Source: Paenibacillus_AB hodogayensis (GTDB lineage: Bacteria > Bacillota > Bacilli > Paenibacillales > NBRC-103111). Taken from it: a DNA stretch of 64,000 nucleotides. Position 1 is the stretch's first letter. Each line of letters begins with the position of its first letter. Made by a program: the position numbers and the translations under genes. Location of the stretch: assembly GCF_039536325.1 (NCBI RefSeq), contig NZ_BAAAYO010000002.1, positions 310,001 to 374,000 on the forward strand. The letters run 5' to 3'. Positions 1-8,774 of the stretch are shown in pieces. The notes beneath the pieces were generated by a model that was not told where the DNA came from, did not search any database, and worked only from the letters and a program-made list of their open reading frames with translations.

Positions 1-93
1 TGGAATGGATTGAATCCCTCGCATCTCAAGGGATCAAACCTTCCGGAATACACAGGATTAGCTCTAACTTTGTACTAAGCTATCGAAGTATGC
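1..93. other. no gene recognised at left window edge
   Basis: I see no coding sequence that I can support in the first 93 bases. One plus-strand frame stays open from base 3 into the mqnC terminator, but it matches nothing I know and runs antisense into mqnC, so I do not call it. Confidence 0.4.
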
Positions 94-139
94 CAAAAAA
101 ACCTTCCCTCCTCTGGTTCTCCAGAGAAGAGAAGGTTTT
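94..139 (-). terminator. rho-independent terminator of mqnC
   Basis: On the minus strand an inverted repeat with arms AAAACCTTC and GAAGGTTTT, plus an inner CTCTGG/CCAGAG stem, is followed by a run of seven T. It begins 24 bases after the mqnC stop codon. Confidence 0.8.
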
Positions 140-162
140 CTTGGTCTTCAGCCCTTCGGCCG

Positions 163-1302
163 TCAATTCTGCATTACAAAATCGTTCTCGACCTTCGCGT
201 TCACATCGTCGAAGACGCGTAAAATTTCGTATTTTGTATTCCGCTGGGCGGGCACTTTGCCGGCTTGACGAATCAGATCAAGCGTAGAGGAGATGTTGAC
301 CTTGTGCGTCGTGCCTGCGGCGGATACGACGTTCTCCTCGATCATCGTGCTGCCGAAGTCGTTGCAGCCGAAATGCAGCGATTGCTTGCCGACCTCCGGC
401 CCCATGGTAACCCAGGACGATTGAAAATTCGGGATATTGTCGAGCATCAGCCGGCTGATCGCCACGTTTTTGAGGTAAGCGTCCGGTCCCAGCTTCTCCG
501 CCTTCAGGTTCGTGTTGTCCGGCTGGAACGTCCAGGAGATGAACGCCAGAAACCCAGGGGACGGATACTTGTTGTTGATGCATTCGTCTTGGGCGTCGCG
601 CACGCGCAGCATATGCAGCACGCGCTCCTCCATCGTTTCGCCGAAGCCGATCACCATCGTGGCGGTCGTGTTCATGCCCGTCTTGTGCGCGGCCCGCATG
701 ACATCCATCCACTCCGTCCAGCTGCCCTTCAGCCTGCTGATTTTGCGGCGGGTGCGATCGTCCAATATTTCCGCGCCTCCGCCCGGCAGCGAATCGAGGC
801 CGGCCTCGTGAATTTGCCTCACGACATCGTCGAGCGACAGTCCTTCCGACACTTCCTTCATCTTCCAAATTTCCGCCGGAGAGAACGAGTGCATTGTAAT
901 ATTCGGGAAACGTTCCTTGATCCCGCGCAAAATATTCGTATAATAGCTGAACGGCAAATTCGGATTCGTTCCGCCCTGCATCAAAATTTCGGTTCCGCCG
1001 ACGTCGATCGTCTCCTGGATTTTCTGATAAATCGTTTCGTCAGGCAGTACGTAGCCTTCCTTCGATCCGGGAGCGCGGTAAAAGGCGCAAAACCGGCAGT
1101 ACACGTCGCAAATATTCGTATAATTAACGTTTCGTCCGATCACGAAGGTCGTAACCGGCTCCGGATGAAACTTCAGCATCATTCGGTTGGCTGCCGCGCC
1201 CATCTTCTCGATTTCATCGGAATCGTAAAGCGCCAGGCCGTCTTCCAGATTCAGTCTTCCGCCCGTCAGCGCTTTATCCAATATGTTGTCGATCCGGCTC
1301 AT
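163..1302 (-). CDS. mqnC: cyclic dehypoxanthinyl futalosine synthase (radical SAM)
   Basis: Radical SAM enzyme of the futalosine route to menaquinone. It closes the dehypoxanthine futalosine side chain into the cyclic product. The 379-aa protein has the radical SAM cysteine motif CDVYCRFC (C65, C69, C72), followed by family-typical stretches such as EILMQGGTNP and SLPGGGAEI. Length matches MqnC. It is cytoplasmic and is transcribed alone, ending at a strong terminator. No other mqn gene is in the window, so the rest of the pathway must lie elsewhere. The related MqnE and CofH enzymes are the main alternatives. The HFGCNDFGSTMIEENV region and the length favour MqnC. Confidence 0.93.
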   Translation of the reverse strand: MSRIDNILDKALTGGRLNLEDGLALYDSDEIEKMGAAANRMMLKFHPEPVTTFVIGRNVNYTNICDVYCRFCAFYRAPGSKEGYVLPDETIYQKIQETIDVGGTEILMQGGTNPNLPFSYYTNILRGIKERFPNITMHSFSPAEIWKMKEVSEGLSLDDVVRQIHEAGLDSLPGGGAEILDDRTRRKISRLKGSWTEWMDVMRAAHKTGMNTTATMVIGFGETMEERVLHMLRVRDAQDECINNKYPSPGFLAFISWTFQPDNTNLKAEKLGPDAYLKNVAISRLMLDNIPNFQSSWVTMGPEVGKQSLHFGCNDFGSTMIEENVVSAAGTTHKVNISSTLDLIRQAGKVPAQRNTKYEILRVFDDVNAKVENDFVMQN

Positions 1303-1416
1303 TCCACAACACTCCTTCCTTCTCTATCGTCTATCGTAACATATCGCCCTCGTGAAAAACAGGAAGAAAAAGTGACGTTTTAACGCCTTTCGGGCAGCGT
1401 CGCGGCTCCCGGATAC

Positions 1417-1455
1417 ACAAAGAAGCTGCCCCTTGTAAGGGACAGCTCGCTTTGT
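1417..1455 (-). terminator. possible terminator hairpin after the solute-binding lipoprotein gene
   Basis: A strong inverted repeat (AGCTG-CC-CCTT / AAGG-GA-CAGCT inside ACAAAG/CTTTGT) lies 45 bases beyond the stop codon at 1500. It lacks a clear T run on either strand, so termination is plausible but not certain. Confidence 0.5.
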
Positions 1456-1499
1456 AGGGTTGGGTAGTCTTGCTCGCGCTCCATTCACATGAAACGTTA

Positions 1500-3119
1500 T
1501 TATTTGAACGGCTTCAGTTGCTTGTCAGCCGGACGAACCGCATTGATTTGATCCACGTACGATTGGAAAATTTGCTGGCCTTTGTATTTGCTCATCAGCT
1601 CTTCGCGGTACTTCGGCCAGTTCGAGGCGTCCTTGTCGTCGAACAGCACGACGTTTTGCAGACGGGCCATTTCCTTGCGGAAGTCGCCGATGTTCATGCC
1701 TTCCGGCGGCGCCAGAGCTACCGGCTCGCCCGCATGCTTCGGAATCGCTTCGACGAACTTGAGTATGGCGCGGTCGCGGTCGGATACGCGCGGATCGATC
1801 ACTTCGAGTCCGAGGACCGAAGGCTCGTCAAGGTTCGTGAAGAACTTCCAGATTTCCAGGAAGTTGCCGTTTTTAACGACATCCGTTTCATAAGAGGCCG
1901 GGTCGATCGTAATTTTCTTGCCTTCTTTTTTATAGTTTTTGCCTTCCAAGCCGTAGTGAGTCATCAGGTAGCCTTCTTCGCTGGCGAGCCAGTCGAGAAT
2001 TTGCACGGAGCGTTTGATTTTCTCCGGATTTTTGTCGGCTACGGTTTTGGAGAACAGGAACGGGCTTGCGCCGCCCGTCGTGCCTTGCTTCCAGCCGTAT
2101 GGCTGGTTCGAGAACGGGAAAATCGGCTGCCAGTCGGCTTTCGGGTCGATCTGCTTCGTGCGGCTTTGCACGCTGTTCGGCACCGATTCCAAAGAGATAT
2201 TTTTGTCGGTAGACCAAATTACGCCGACTTTGTTCTGAGCCGCTTTGTCAAAATGCTGCGGCGACTTGTTGACGAACCAGTCCGGGTCGACGACGCCGTC
2301 CTTGATCATATCCTTCGCATTTTGCAGCACATTTTGCAGCTTCAGGCTGCTTTGCGTCTCGACAAACTCCAGGTTTTTGTCGTCAATCATGAAGTCCGCT
2401 ACGAGGCCGTTGTTGATCCAGCCCGGGAAGTCCAGTGGCAGCTTACCGCCTGCGGCGGCCGCCGAGAAGCCGTACGTATCCTTTTTGCCGTTGCGGTCCG
2501 GATCATCGTTGGTGAATTTGCGCATGACGTTCATCAGCTCGTCATACGATTTGGGCGGCTGCAGCCCCAAAGTATCCAGCCAGTCTTTGCGTACGTAATA
2601 GGAACCGTACGTATTGCGCTGGAAAGGCATCGGGGAACGCGAATACTTGATTCCCTTCAGCTGATAGTTTTTGATTTCGTCTTCTTTGATCCATTTAAAA
2701 TAGTTCGGCATCGTTTCTTTCGTCACGAACGGCGTTTGGTCGGCCAGCAAGCCGTCGACCGCGAACTTTTGGCTCGCCGCGCCGTTGGCCAGGAACATAT
2801 CCGGATGATCGCCCGTCGTCATGATGACGTTGATCTTGTTGTCGTAGTCCGTACCAAACGGCAAATAATCGATTTTGAGCGAGACGTTGAACTTCTCCTC
2901 GATCGCTTTCTTCACGAAGTCTTTGTCGGCGGAAGGCAGGGAAGCGTTTGCCGGAGCAAAGATGAACCAGCGCAAATCCAGCTTCTGATTCGCAGCGGTT
3001 TTGCCTGCGTCGCCCGTGCCGGTTCCCGTCGAGGCCGGCTCTTTCTCTTTCGTTCCGCACGCGCTCAACACCATTGTGCTGACGAGCATGACCGAGCCCA
3101 GTACTTTTAACGTTTTCAT
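1500..3119 (-). CDS. ABC transporter solute-binding lipoprotein (LplA-like, sugar)
   Basis: Secreted lipoprotein of 539 aa. The N-terminus MKTLKVLGSVMLVSTMVLSA followed by Cys is a type II signal peptide with lipobox LSAC (C21), followed by a low-complexity TGTGTGDAG linker. The rest resembles the family 1 (LplA/YtcQ) extracellular sugar-binding proteins of Paenibacillus, which bind oligosaccharides and pass them to LplB/LplC permeases. No permease or ATPase is adjacent, so it is an orphan binding protein here. It may serve the transporter at 10-13.6 kb or one elsewhere. The substrate is not readable from sequence. Confidence 0.85.
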   Translation of the reverse strand: MKTLKVLGSVMLVSTMVLSACGTKEKEPASTGTGTGDAGKTAANQKLDLRWFIFAPANASLPSADKDFVKKAIEEKFNVSLKIDYLPFGTDYDNKINVIMTTGDHPDMFLANGAASQKFAVDGLLADQTPFVTKETMPNYFKWIKEDEIKNYQLKGIKYSRSPMPFQRNTYGSYYVRKDWLDTLGLQPPKSYDELMNVMRKFTNDDPDRNGKKDTYGFSAAAAGGKLPLDFPGWINNGLVADFMIDDKNLEFVETQSSLKLQNVLQNAKDMIKDGVVDPDWFVNKSPQHFDKAAQNKVGVIWSTDKNISLESVPNSVQSRTKQIDPKADWQPIFPFSNQPYGWKQGTTGGASPFLFSKTVADKNPEKIKRSVQILDWLASEEGYLMTHYGLEGKNYKKEGKKITIDPASYETDVVKNGNFLEIWKFFTNLDEPSVLGLEVIDPRVSDRDRAILKFVEAIPKHAGEPVALAPPEGMNIGDFRKEMARLQNVVLFDDKDASNWPKYREELMSKYKGQQIFQSYVDQINAVRPADKQLKPFK

Positions 3120-3386
3120 GGAATCCTCCTCGATCTGTTACCGAAGTTACTTCCGGTCGTAGTATTGCTTCGAACCCCTTCATTTAAACGGTGCTTCAAG
3201 CGGCAAAGCATTGCTGCTGTTGTCATGGTGCATGTTTGCCTGCGCGACCACCTCCATGTAGAGTACGTCCTTCGAATAACGCAAGCGGCAACCGCTTCCA
3301 ATATAGGTAAGAGCAGGAGGCAGGCGGGGGACTCCCGAATCCTGCCAAGCTCGATATGACGGTAATCGTCCAGTGAGGAACCGGAA

Positions 3387-4379
3387 TCAGGCTATGACGT
3401 GAAGATTTTGCAGGTTCACTTCGCCTTCCAGCGCTTCTCCGGCCAAATACCGGCCGATCTCATCTGCAACAAAGCGGCCCAGACGCTGCTTGCCGTTGTT
3501 GACGGCGCCGGCGATATGCGGGATGAGGATGACATTGGGCAAGCTGCGGAAAGGATGATCCTTGCTCGGCGGCTCCTGCTCCGTAATGTCCAGGCACGCA
3601 ATGAAGCGGCCTTTGGCAAGCTCGCGCACCAGATCCTCTTCATGAATCAGACTGCCTCTGGCGGTATTGACCAGAATCGCGTTGTCCTTCATGAGCGAAA
3701 GCGTGCGGGCGTTGAACATATGGTTCGTTTCCGGGATGGACGGCGCATGGATCGAGACGACCTCCGACTGCCGAAGCAACTCCTCCAGCTCCACCTTGCG
3801 GCATCCGAGCGTGACGGCTTCCTCATGGCTAAGGATCGGATCGTACACGACGATATCGACCTCGAACTGCTTCAGCAGACGAATGTAGTGGCGCCCCGCG
3901 CGGCCTGCACCGACAACGCCGATCGTAATGTCGAACATCTCGCGAATGCGCTCCTTGCCTTCGTCCCAGAAGCCCTCCCTCGTGCTGCGCGCCAGCTCCC
4001 ACATCCGCTTGAGCGCGGTAATGGTCAAGCCTAGCGCGGTCTCGGCGACGCCTACGCCCAGAGGATCGTTGGCGCTGCTGACCCGGACTCCACGTTCGAT
4101 CAACTCCGGCGTCACGATGCCTTTGACCGTGCCGGCGGCGTGAGCGACGAACTTCAGATGCTTCGCCTCGCGGAGAATATCGCTGTCAAAGGGCGGGCAG
4201 CCCCAGGAAGTGATTACGATATCCGCCTCGCGGACCAGTTCGGCGATACGGTGTTTGTCGGGATTGCCGGGAACCGGATTGACCACGAGTTCGCCAAGTT
4301 GACGGAGCCGATCCAGATGCTTATCGGTAAAAATCTCTTCCCACACGTCGGCACCGGGTACCAAAGCGATTCGATTCAT
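3387..4379 (-). CDS. D-isomer-specific 2-hydroxyacid dehydrogenase
   Basis: NAD(P)-dependent 2-hydroxyacid dehydrogenase of the phosphoglycerate/glyoxylate reductase superfamily, 330 aa. The Rossmann motif IGVVGAGRAGRH lies at about residue 150. The catalytic triad is visible as Arg in NTARGS, Glu in DITEQEPP and His in IPHIAG. It lacks the C-terminal ACT/ASB domains of SerA, so a role in sugar-acid or secondary 2-ketoacid metabolism is more likely than serine synthesis. A good promoter lies about 85 bases upstream, and the divergent-function GntR-sensor gene is next upstream on the same strand, which suggests substrate-responsive control. The specific substrate is unknown. Confidence 0.85.
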   Translation of the reverse strand: MNRIALVPGADVWEEIFTDKHLDRLRQLGELVVNPVPGNPDKHRIAELVREADIVITSWGCPPFDSDILREAKHLKFVAHAAGTVKGIVTPELIERGVRVSSANDPLGVGVAETALGLTITALKRMWELARSTREGFWDEGKERIREMFDITIGVVGAGRAGRHYIRLLKQFEVDIVVYDPILSHEEAVTLGCRKVELEELLRQSEVVSIHAPSIPETNHMFNARTLSLMKDNAILVNTARGSLIHEEDLVRELAKGRFIACLDITEQEPPSKDHPFRSLPNVILIPHIAGAVNNGKQRLGRFVADEIGRYLAGEALEGEVNLQNLHVIA

Positions 4380-4453
4380 GTTGTTCCCGCTTTCCGTTTG
4401 TTAGTAGTGTATCTGTTGTCATGTAACGGCTAACTTAACTCACAGCTAACTCT

Positions 4454-4467
4454 GAATGACTTCATTC
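4454..4467. promoter_or_regulatory. inverted repeat overlapping the dehydrogenase -10 box (candidate operator)
   Basis: The palindrome GAATGACTTCATTC overlaps the -10 hexamer of the promoter at 4464-4492. This position suits a repressor site, perhaps for the neighbouring GntR-type regulator. The link is inference from position only. Confidence 0.35.
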
Positions 4468-4492
4468 TACCTACGGAAGTTCGTTTTGTCAA
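4464..4492 (-). promoter_or_regulatory. sigma-A type promoter for the 2-hydroxyacid dehydrogenase gene
   Basis: On the minus strand, TTGACA (4487-4492), a 17-base spacer and TAGAAT (4464-4469) give a near-consensus housekeeping promoter reading into the gene that starts at 4379. The rest of the 4380-4672 stretch shows no gene. Confidence 0.7.
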
Positions 4493-4672
4493 CTTAAAAA
4501 ATCGTTTACATTTGTTTTCATAACTCATTTCTGACTCACAAAAGCACATATGGATACTACACCGCACAACCCCGTCCCCCAGACTCCATGGGGAAGCGAT
4601 AAGAAAAACCTCCACATCGAAGCCGCTTCTGATGAATGCCACCCGCTTTAGCGAAGGTAACGGACACGAACG

Positions 4673-4707
4673 AAAAAAAGCCGGCTTCGCTAAGCGAAGT
4701 CCGGCTT
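4673..4707 (-). terminator. rho-independent terminator of the GntR-sensor gene
   Basis: Stem AAGCCGG-CTTCGC / GCGAAG-TCCGGCTT followed on the minus strand by seven T. The hairpin starts at the stop codon of the gene at 4707-6098. Confidence 0.85.
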
Positions 4708-6098
4708 CAAGACAGGGTCGTTTTGGCGGCCCGCAGTTCGTTTAACGCCTGCTCGATTTTCACGCATACAGTCTGCTCCGACTCCAGCCCGGCCCAGTAC
4801 AGCTTCGCCTCGCCGAGTATAGCCGCCAGCATGTCCATCGTCACATTCATATCGCTGTACGTCCGGTAAGTCGGGACGATATCCCGGTGCATCGGATAGC
4901 GCAGCGGACGGTACATCGTCTCCGAACCGATCCATTCCGCTGCCGGCTTGAGCGCGGGAATGCTCAGCGTCCGCTGGCGGATGTTCAGCTGGGAGGAGTA
5001 GGACGTGAGGAAATCGACGAACGTCTGCGCCGCCTCCTTCTGCTCCGACCTCGCATGAATGCCCAGGCCGATGGCGACGAGCAGCGTCTTGGGAGATTCG
5101 ATGTAAGGCAGCGGGGCGATGTCGTATTCGAAATCGGCCTTCTTGAGCTCGTTCAGGCTGAAGTAGGTGGTCATGATCATCGACACTTTGCCTTGCCGGA
5201 ACAGCTTCTCCGCGTCGGCTTCCTCATAAAATAGCGGCACGCTCGTCTCGTTGACCAAGGTGTCCCTGCATAGCCGCAGCATGTCCATCCAGGTCCCGTC
5301 GCATATGCGCGCCGGCTCGTCCCCGGGCGGCAGCTTCATACCGCTTTGCAGCAAGAAGACCGGCCAGCGGTTGTTGGAAAGCAGGTAAAAATAAAAGCCG
5401 TACCGTTCGTTCGGAATGGCCAGTTGGGCCGAAGCGCGCTTGAGATCTTCCCATGTCCAGCTGCTGTCCGGCTCCAGCATGTTTTTCTCGCGAAAATGGT
5501 CCCGGTTGTAACAAAGGACGACCGGGGAAAACGTAAGCGGCTGAACGCGCATATCGCCCTGATGCGAGGAAAACGCCTTGTACAAATACGGATAAATGTC
5601 CCGGTTCGGCTGCTGCGGTTCGAGCAGATCGAGGGCGTCCGACTCGACCAATTCGCGGTAATTCGGAATGTTGACGGTCACTACGTCCATAATGCCGGTC
5701 TCAAGCGTCTGCCGCACGCTTACATAATGCTCCAGCATCATCGTCTGCACGCGAATACGGGGGTATTGCTTATGAAACTGGGATATTAGCGTCCCCAGAT
5801 CGGTCTCGTCGACCGTCGACAGGTGGCACCCGAAGCGGATCGTTATCGAGTTGTTGTCGGCCCCGTCGGCGATCCGGTTGCCTACCTTCGGTATTTTCTC
5901 GATCAAGCCTTCCCCGACCAAAACGTCGAGACAATGTCTGACCGATTTGTTGCTGATGCAATACAGCTTTCCCAGCTCGCGTTCGGACGGCAAATAATCG
6001 CCGACTTTCCGCTTGCCCGATACGATCTCGTCTCGAATCGAGCGAACCATATCGTCCATTCGTTTGGAAAGCGTCGCACGGCTAGGTCTGTTAGCCAT
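4707..6098 (-). CDS. GntR-type transcriptional regulator fused to a solute-binding-protein-like sensor domain
   Basis: 463-aa one-component regulator. Residues about 10-78 are a GntR winged helix (SGKRKVGDYLPSERELGKLY, then SNKSVRHCLDVLVGEGLIEKI). From about residue 85 to the end the protein looks like a family 1 extracellular sugar-binding protein (for example SWTWEDLKRASAQLA and RQGKVSMIMTTYFSLNELKK). There is no signal peptide or membrane segment, so the binding-protein fold would act inside the cell as the effector sensor, as LacI uses a periplasmic-binding-like core. GntR proteins normally carry UTRA, FCD or aminotransferase domains instead. A likely target is the dehydrogenase downstream; this is inference. 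Confidence 0.8.
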   Translation of the reverse strand: MANRPSRATLSKRMDDMVRSIRDEIVSGKRKVGDYLPSERELGKLYCISNKSVRHCLDVLVGEGLIEKIPKVGNRIADGADNNSITIRFGCHLSTVDETDLGTLISQFHKQYPRIRVQTMMLEHYVSVRQTLETGIMDVVTVNIPNYRELVESDALDLLEPQQPNRDIYPYLYKAFSSHQGDMRVQPLTFSPVVLCYNRDHFREKNMLEPDSSWTWEDLKRASAQLAIPNERYGFYFYLLSNNRWPVFLLQSGMKLPPGDEPARICDGTWMDMLRLCRDTLVNETSVPLFYEEADAEKLFRQGKVSMIMTTYFSLNELKKADFEYDIAPLPYIESPKTLLVAIGLGIHARSEQKEAAQTFVDFLTSYSSQLNIRQRTLSIPALKPAAEWIGSETMYRPLRYPMHRDIVPTYRTYSDMNVTMDMLAAILGEAKLYWAGLESEQTVCVKIEQALNELRAAKTTLS

Positions 6099-6391
6099 TC
6101 GAAGTCCTACCTTTCCGTCCCGCTGTTGCAGCTTCAGTTCGCGCCTGCTCTAACGCATATCTGACTTATGAAGTCACATTTACAGCTATATTATCATAAT
6201 CGCCGTTCGAAGCATAGTAGTGCGCCGCAGCGGCGGACGCGGTGCAAGCCGGGAAGCTCTATGTCGAAATCGGGCTTCTCGTCTGCGACAAGCCGAAGGG
6301 CCTTCCGCGCGAGAAAGAATCTTTGAGCGGAAAGCCGAAAATAGTGATAAAATAAGGGTAATCGATTTCTGAGTCAGAGGGGTCCGATTCA

Positions 6392-8734
6392 GTGAAGTTT
6401 CCTAAAGAAGCGTTATTCAACAAAACGTTTTTCCGCCGGTTTCTCATTCCGTACCTGTTCATCTTGCTGCTTCCCCTGCTGCTCGCCAGCTTCGCCTATA
6501 ACGAGGCGGTGCAGATCGTGGAGCGCGAAGCGCGGCAAAGCAAGCTGACCGTGCTGGAGCAAACGCGGGATATTTTGGACCGGGCGCTAAACGATCTCGA
6601 CGAGACCTTCATTCAGTTGTCTCTAGACGTCAAGCTGAGCCGTCTGATGCGAATCGAGGCGGCTTTCGGCAACTCCCCGCTCTGGTATGATGTGTGGGAC
6701 TATTTGAACGAAATTCGTTCGCGCGCCGTCGTTACCGGCAGCTCGCTGCAAAGCTCGTCGTTCTACATCGCAATCAAGGGAAGCGATCTCGTCTTCACTA
6801 GCGACCAGACGGTGAATGCCACGCAGCAGTTTTATGAAGACGCTTTCCGTTACGACGGCGTCAGTTACGGGGAATGGCACGGACAGTTGTTCGACAGGCG
6901 CTATATGAAGACGGTCTTCCCCGCCAGAAAAGCGTTCGCGAACGGCGAAGAGCGCACGGTTATCGCCTACACGTCGTCGCTGCCGATCCAGCCTGCGGAT
7001 ACGAGCCTGGGCGTCGTCTCTTTCCTGATTGACGTCAAAGACATCAACCGGCTCATCGGCTCCAAGGGCAGCGACAGCGACCGGTTCGCCATCATCGACG
7101 GCAGCGGGCGGTTCATTATGGGCGGGGACAGCGGTTATTTCGGCAAAGGGGCCATACCGGGGCTCGATCAGGGGCCGCACGAAGGACACTCGATCCTGAA
7201 GCGGAACGGCGAAAACGTCATGTACGTCTATGCGCGCTCAACCTATAACGACTGGACGTACGTGTCGGCGCTACCGCTCGAGGAAGTGATGGGGGACGTC
7301 ATCCGCATCCGCAATATCGCCGTTGCCGTGGCGGCGCTGTCGCTGCTCGTCGGCCTGCTATTCTCGGTGCTATTCGCCTACCGCAGCTCGAAGCCGTTCC
7401 GGGAAATGCTCGGGACGCTTAAAGACTTTTGGACACGCACCCGCGAGGACGAGAGTCCGGCCGCACGCGGGGAAGCGGACGATTTCAGCTATTTGCGCGG
7501 CAGCATCAACCATCTGATTACGGACCATCAGCATTTGCAGAGCACGCTCGAGTTCAAGAACGCCGCCTTGCGGACGGTATTTTTCGACCGGCTGCTGAAA
7601 GGGGAGTTCGGCGACCGCGCCGGCATGGAGGAGCTGCAATCGTATGTCGGACTCTCCATCTCCGGCGAAGCCTTCGCCGTCGTGCTGCTCCGCAGATACC
7701 GGCACCCCGCCTCGCTGCACCCGGCCGTTCTGGAGGAGTTGGACGTGCTGCGCGAATATGCAGGAGCCGTGATCGAGCAGGCGTTTCCGGGCCGGAGCTT
7801 CGTCCATATCGCCAACGAGAACGAGCTGGCCGTCCTTCTCTCTTCGGAGGATAAGGATCCAGCCGCTTTCGCCGGCAAAATCGGCGGGCTGCTGGAACGG
7901 CTGCTTGCCGATATCCGCGAGCGCGGCGGCGCGGCGCCGTTGATCGGCGTAGGCGGCACGTACGCCCTCCTGACCGATGCCAGCTATTCGTTCCAAGAAG
8001 CCCGCCAGGCGCTCGGCCGGCAATTATCCGAAGAACCGTCGACGGAGCCGGTCGTTTGGTATGCGGATATCAAGAAGGAATATACGGCCTACTATTACCC
8101 GACGGAGATCGAGATCAAGCTGATGAACCTCGTCAAGGCGGGCACGGTCGAAGAGACGCGCCGCCTTGTGGAGCATATTCGCCACGAGAACGAGTCCGTC
8201 CGCGTCTTGACGCCCGACATGATGCAATCGCTGCTGAACGACATGCACTCCACCCTGCATAAGCTGCGCGATCAGATTAAGGCGGAGCCGGATAAGGACG
8301 AGCCGCTTGCCATGCAGTCGCCCGCCGGCCTCAAAGGCATGGACGAGGTGGCCGCCCGTTTCGAGCTGCTGTGCAGGCTGGTGGAAGCCGGCAAAAAAAG
8401 CCGCAACACCCGGCTGGCTCAAGCCATATGCGATTATCTTGGCGATACGTTCACGGACCCGGGCCTCTCTCTGGCCGAAGCAGCCTCCCGATTCAACATG
8501 TCGGAATCGTACTTGTCGCAGTTTTTCCGCGAGCAGACCGGGGAGACATTCAGCACCTACGTTGAGACGCTGCGCATCGGGCTCGCCCGCCAACTTATTC
8601 TGGAGGGGCGCGATTCGATCGACGAGATCGCCCAGAAAGCGGGCTACAATTCCACCCATTCGTTCCGCCGCGCCTTCAAGCGGGTAATGGGCATCGTCCC
8701 TTCCGCCTACAAGCAGACGGGGGAGCCGCAATGA
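6392..8734 (+). CDS. membrane-anchored AraC-family transcriptional regulator with extracellular sensor
   Basis: 780-aa regulator of the large Paenibacillus type. A membrane segment at about residues 15-35 is followed by an extracellular Cache-like sensor (about 40-300), a second membrane segment at about 308-330, a cytoplasmic linker, and an AraC double helix-turn-helix at about 676-775 (LAEAASRFNMSESYLSQFFRE, then IDEIAQKAGYNSTHSFRRAFK). The start is GTG with AGAGGGG ten bases upstream. It sits upstream of the lplABC-type transporter and the pectate lyase. Such proteins commonly control neighbouring oligosaccharide uptake and lyase genes, so it is the probable regulator of this island. Confidence 0.85.
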   Translation: MKFPKEALFNKTFFRRFLIPYLFILLLPLLLASFAYNEAVQIVEREARQSKLTVLEQTRDILDRALNDLDETFIQLSLDVKLSRLMRIEAAFGNSPLWYDVWDYLNEIRSRAVVTGSSLQSSSFYIAIKGSDLVFTSDQTVNATQQFYEDAFRYDGVSYGEWHGQLFDRRYMKTVFPARKAFANGEERTVIAYTSSLPIQPADTSLGVVSFLIDVKDINRLIGSKGSDSDRFAIIDGSGRFIMGGDSGYFGKGAIPGLDQGPHEGHSILKRNGENVMYVYARSTYNDWTYVSALPLEEVMGDVIRIRNIAVAVAALSLLVGLLFSVLFAYRSSKPFREMLGTLKDFWTRTREDESPAARGEADDFSYLRGSINHLITDHQHLQSTLEFKNAALRTVFFDRLLKGEFGDRAGMEELQSYVGLSISGEAFAVVLLRRYRHPASLHPAVLEELDVLREYAGAVIEQAFPGRSFVHIANENELAVLLSSEDKDPAAFAGKIGGLLERLLADIRERGGAAPLIGVGGTYALLTDASYSFQEARQALGRQLSEEPSTEPVVWYADIKKEYTAYYYPTEIEIKLMNLVKAGTVEETRRLVEHIRHENESVRVLTPDMMQSLLNDMHSTLHKLRDQIKAEPDKDEPLAMQSPAGLKGMDEVAARFELLCRLVEAGKKSRNTRLAQAICDYLGDTFTDPGLSLAEAASRFNMSESYLSQFFREQTGETFSTYVETLRIGLARQLILEGRDSIDEIAQKAGYNSTHSFRRAFKRVMGIVPSAYKQTGEPQ

Positions 8735-8774
8735 CGGCAACTTTAACGGGAGCGGCAAACAACGACAGTGGTGT

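Noticed and set aside
90..287. 65-codon plus-strand frame at the left edge
   Set aside because: It runs across the mqnC terminator and the 3' end of mqnC antisense; no supporting motif.
1470..3110. 546-codon plus-strand open frame
   Set aside because: Antisense shadow of the solute-binding lipoprotein gene; no ribosome site or recognisable domain.
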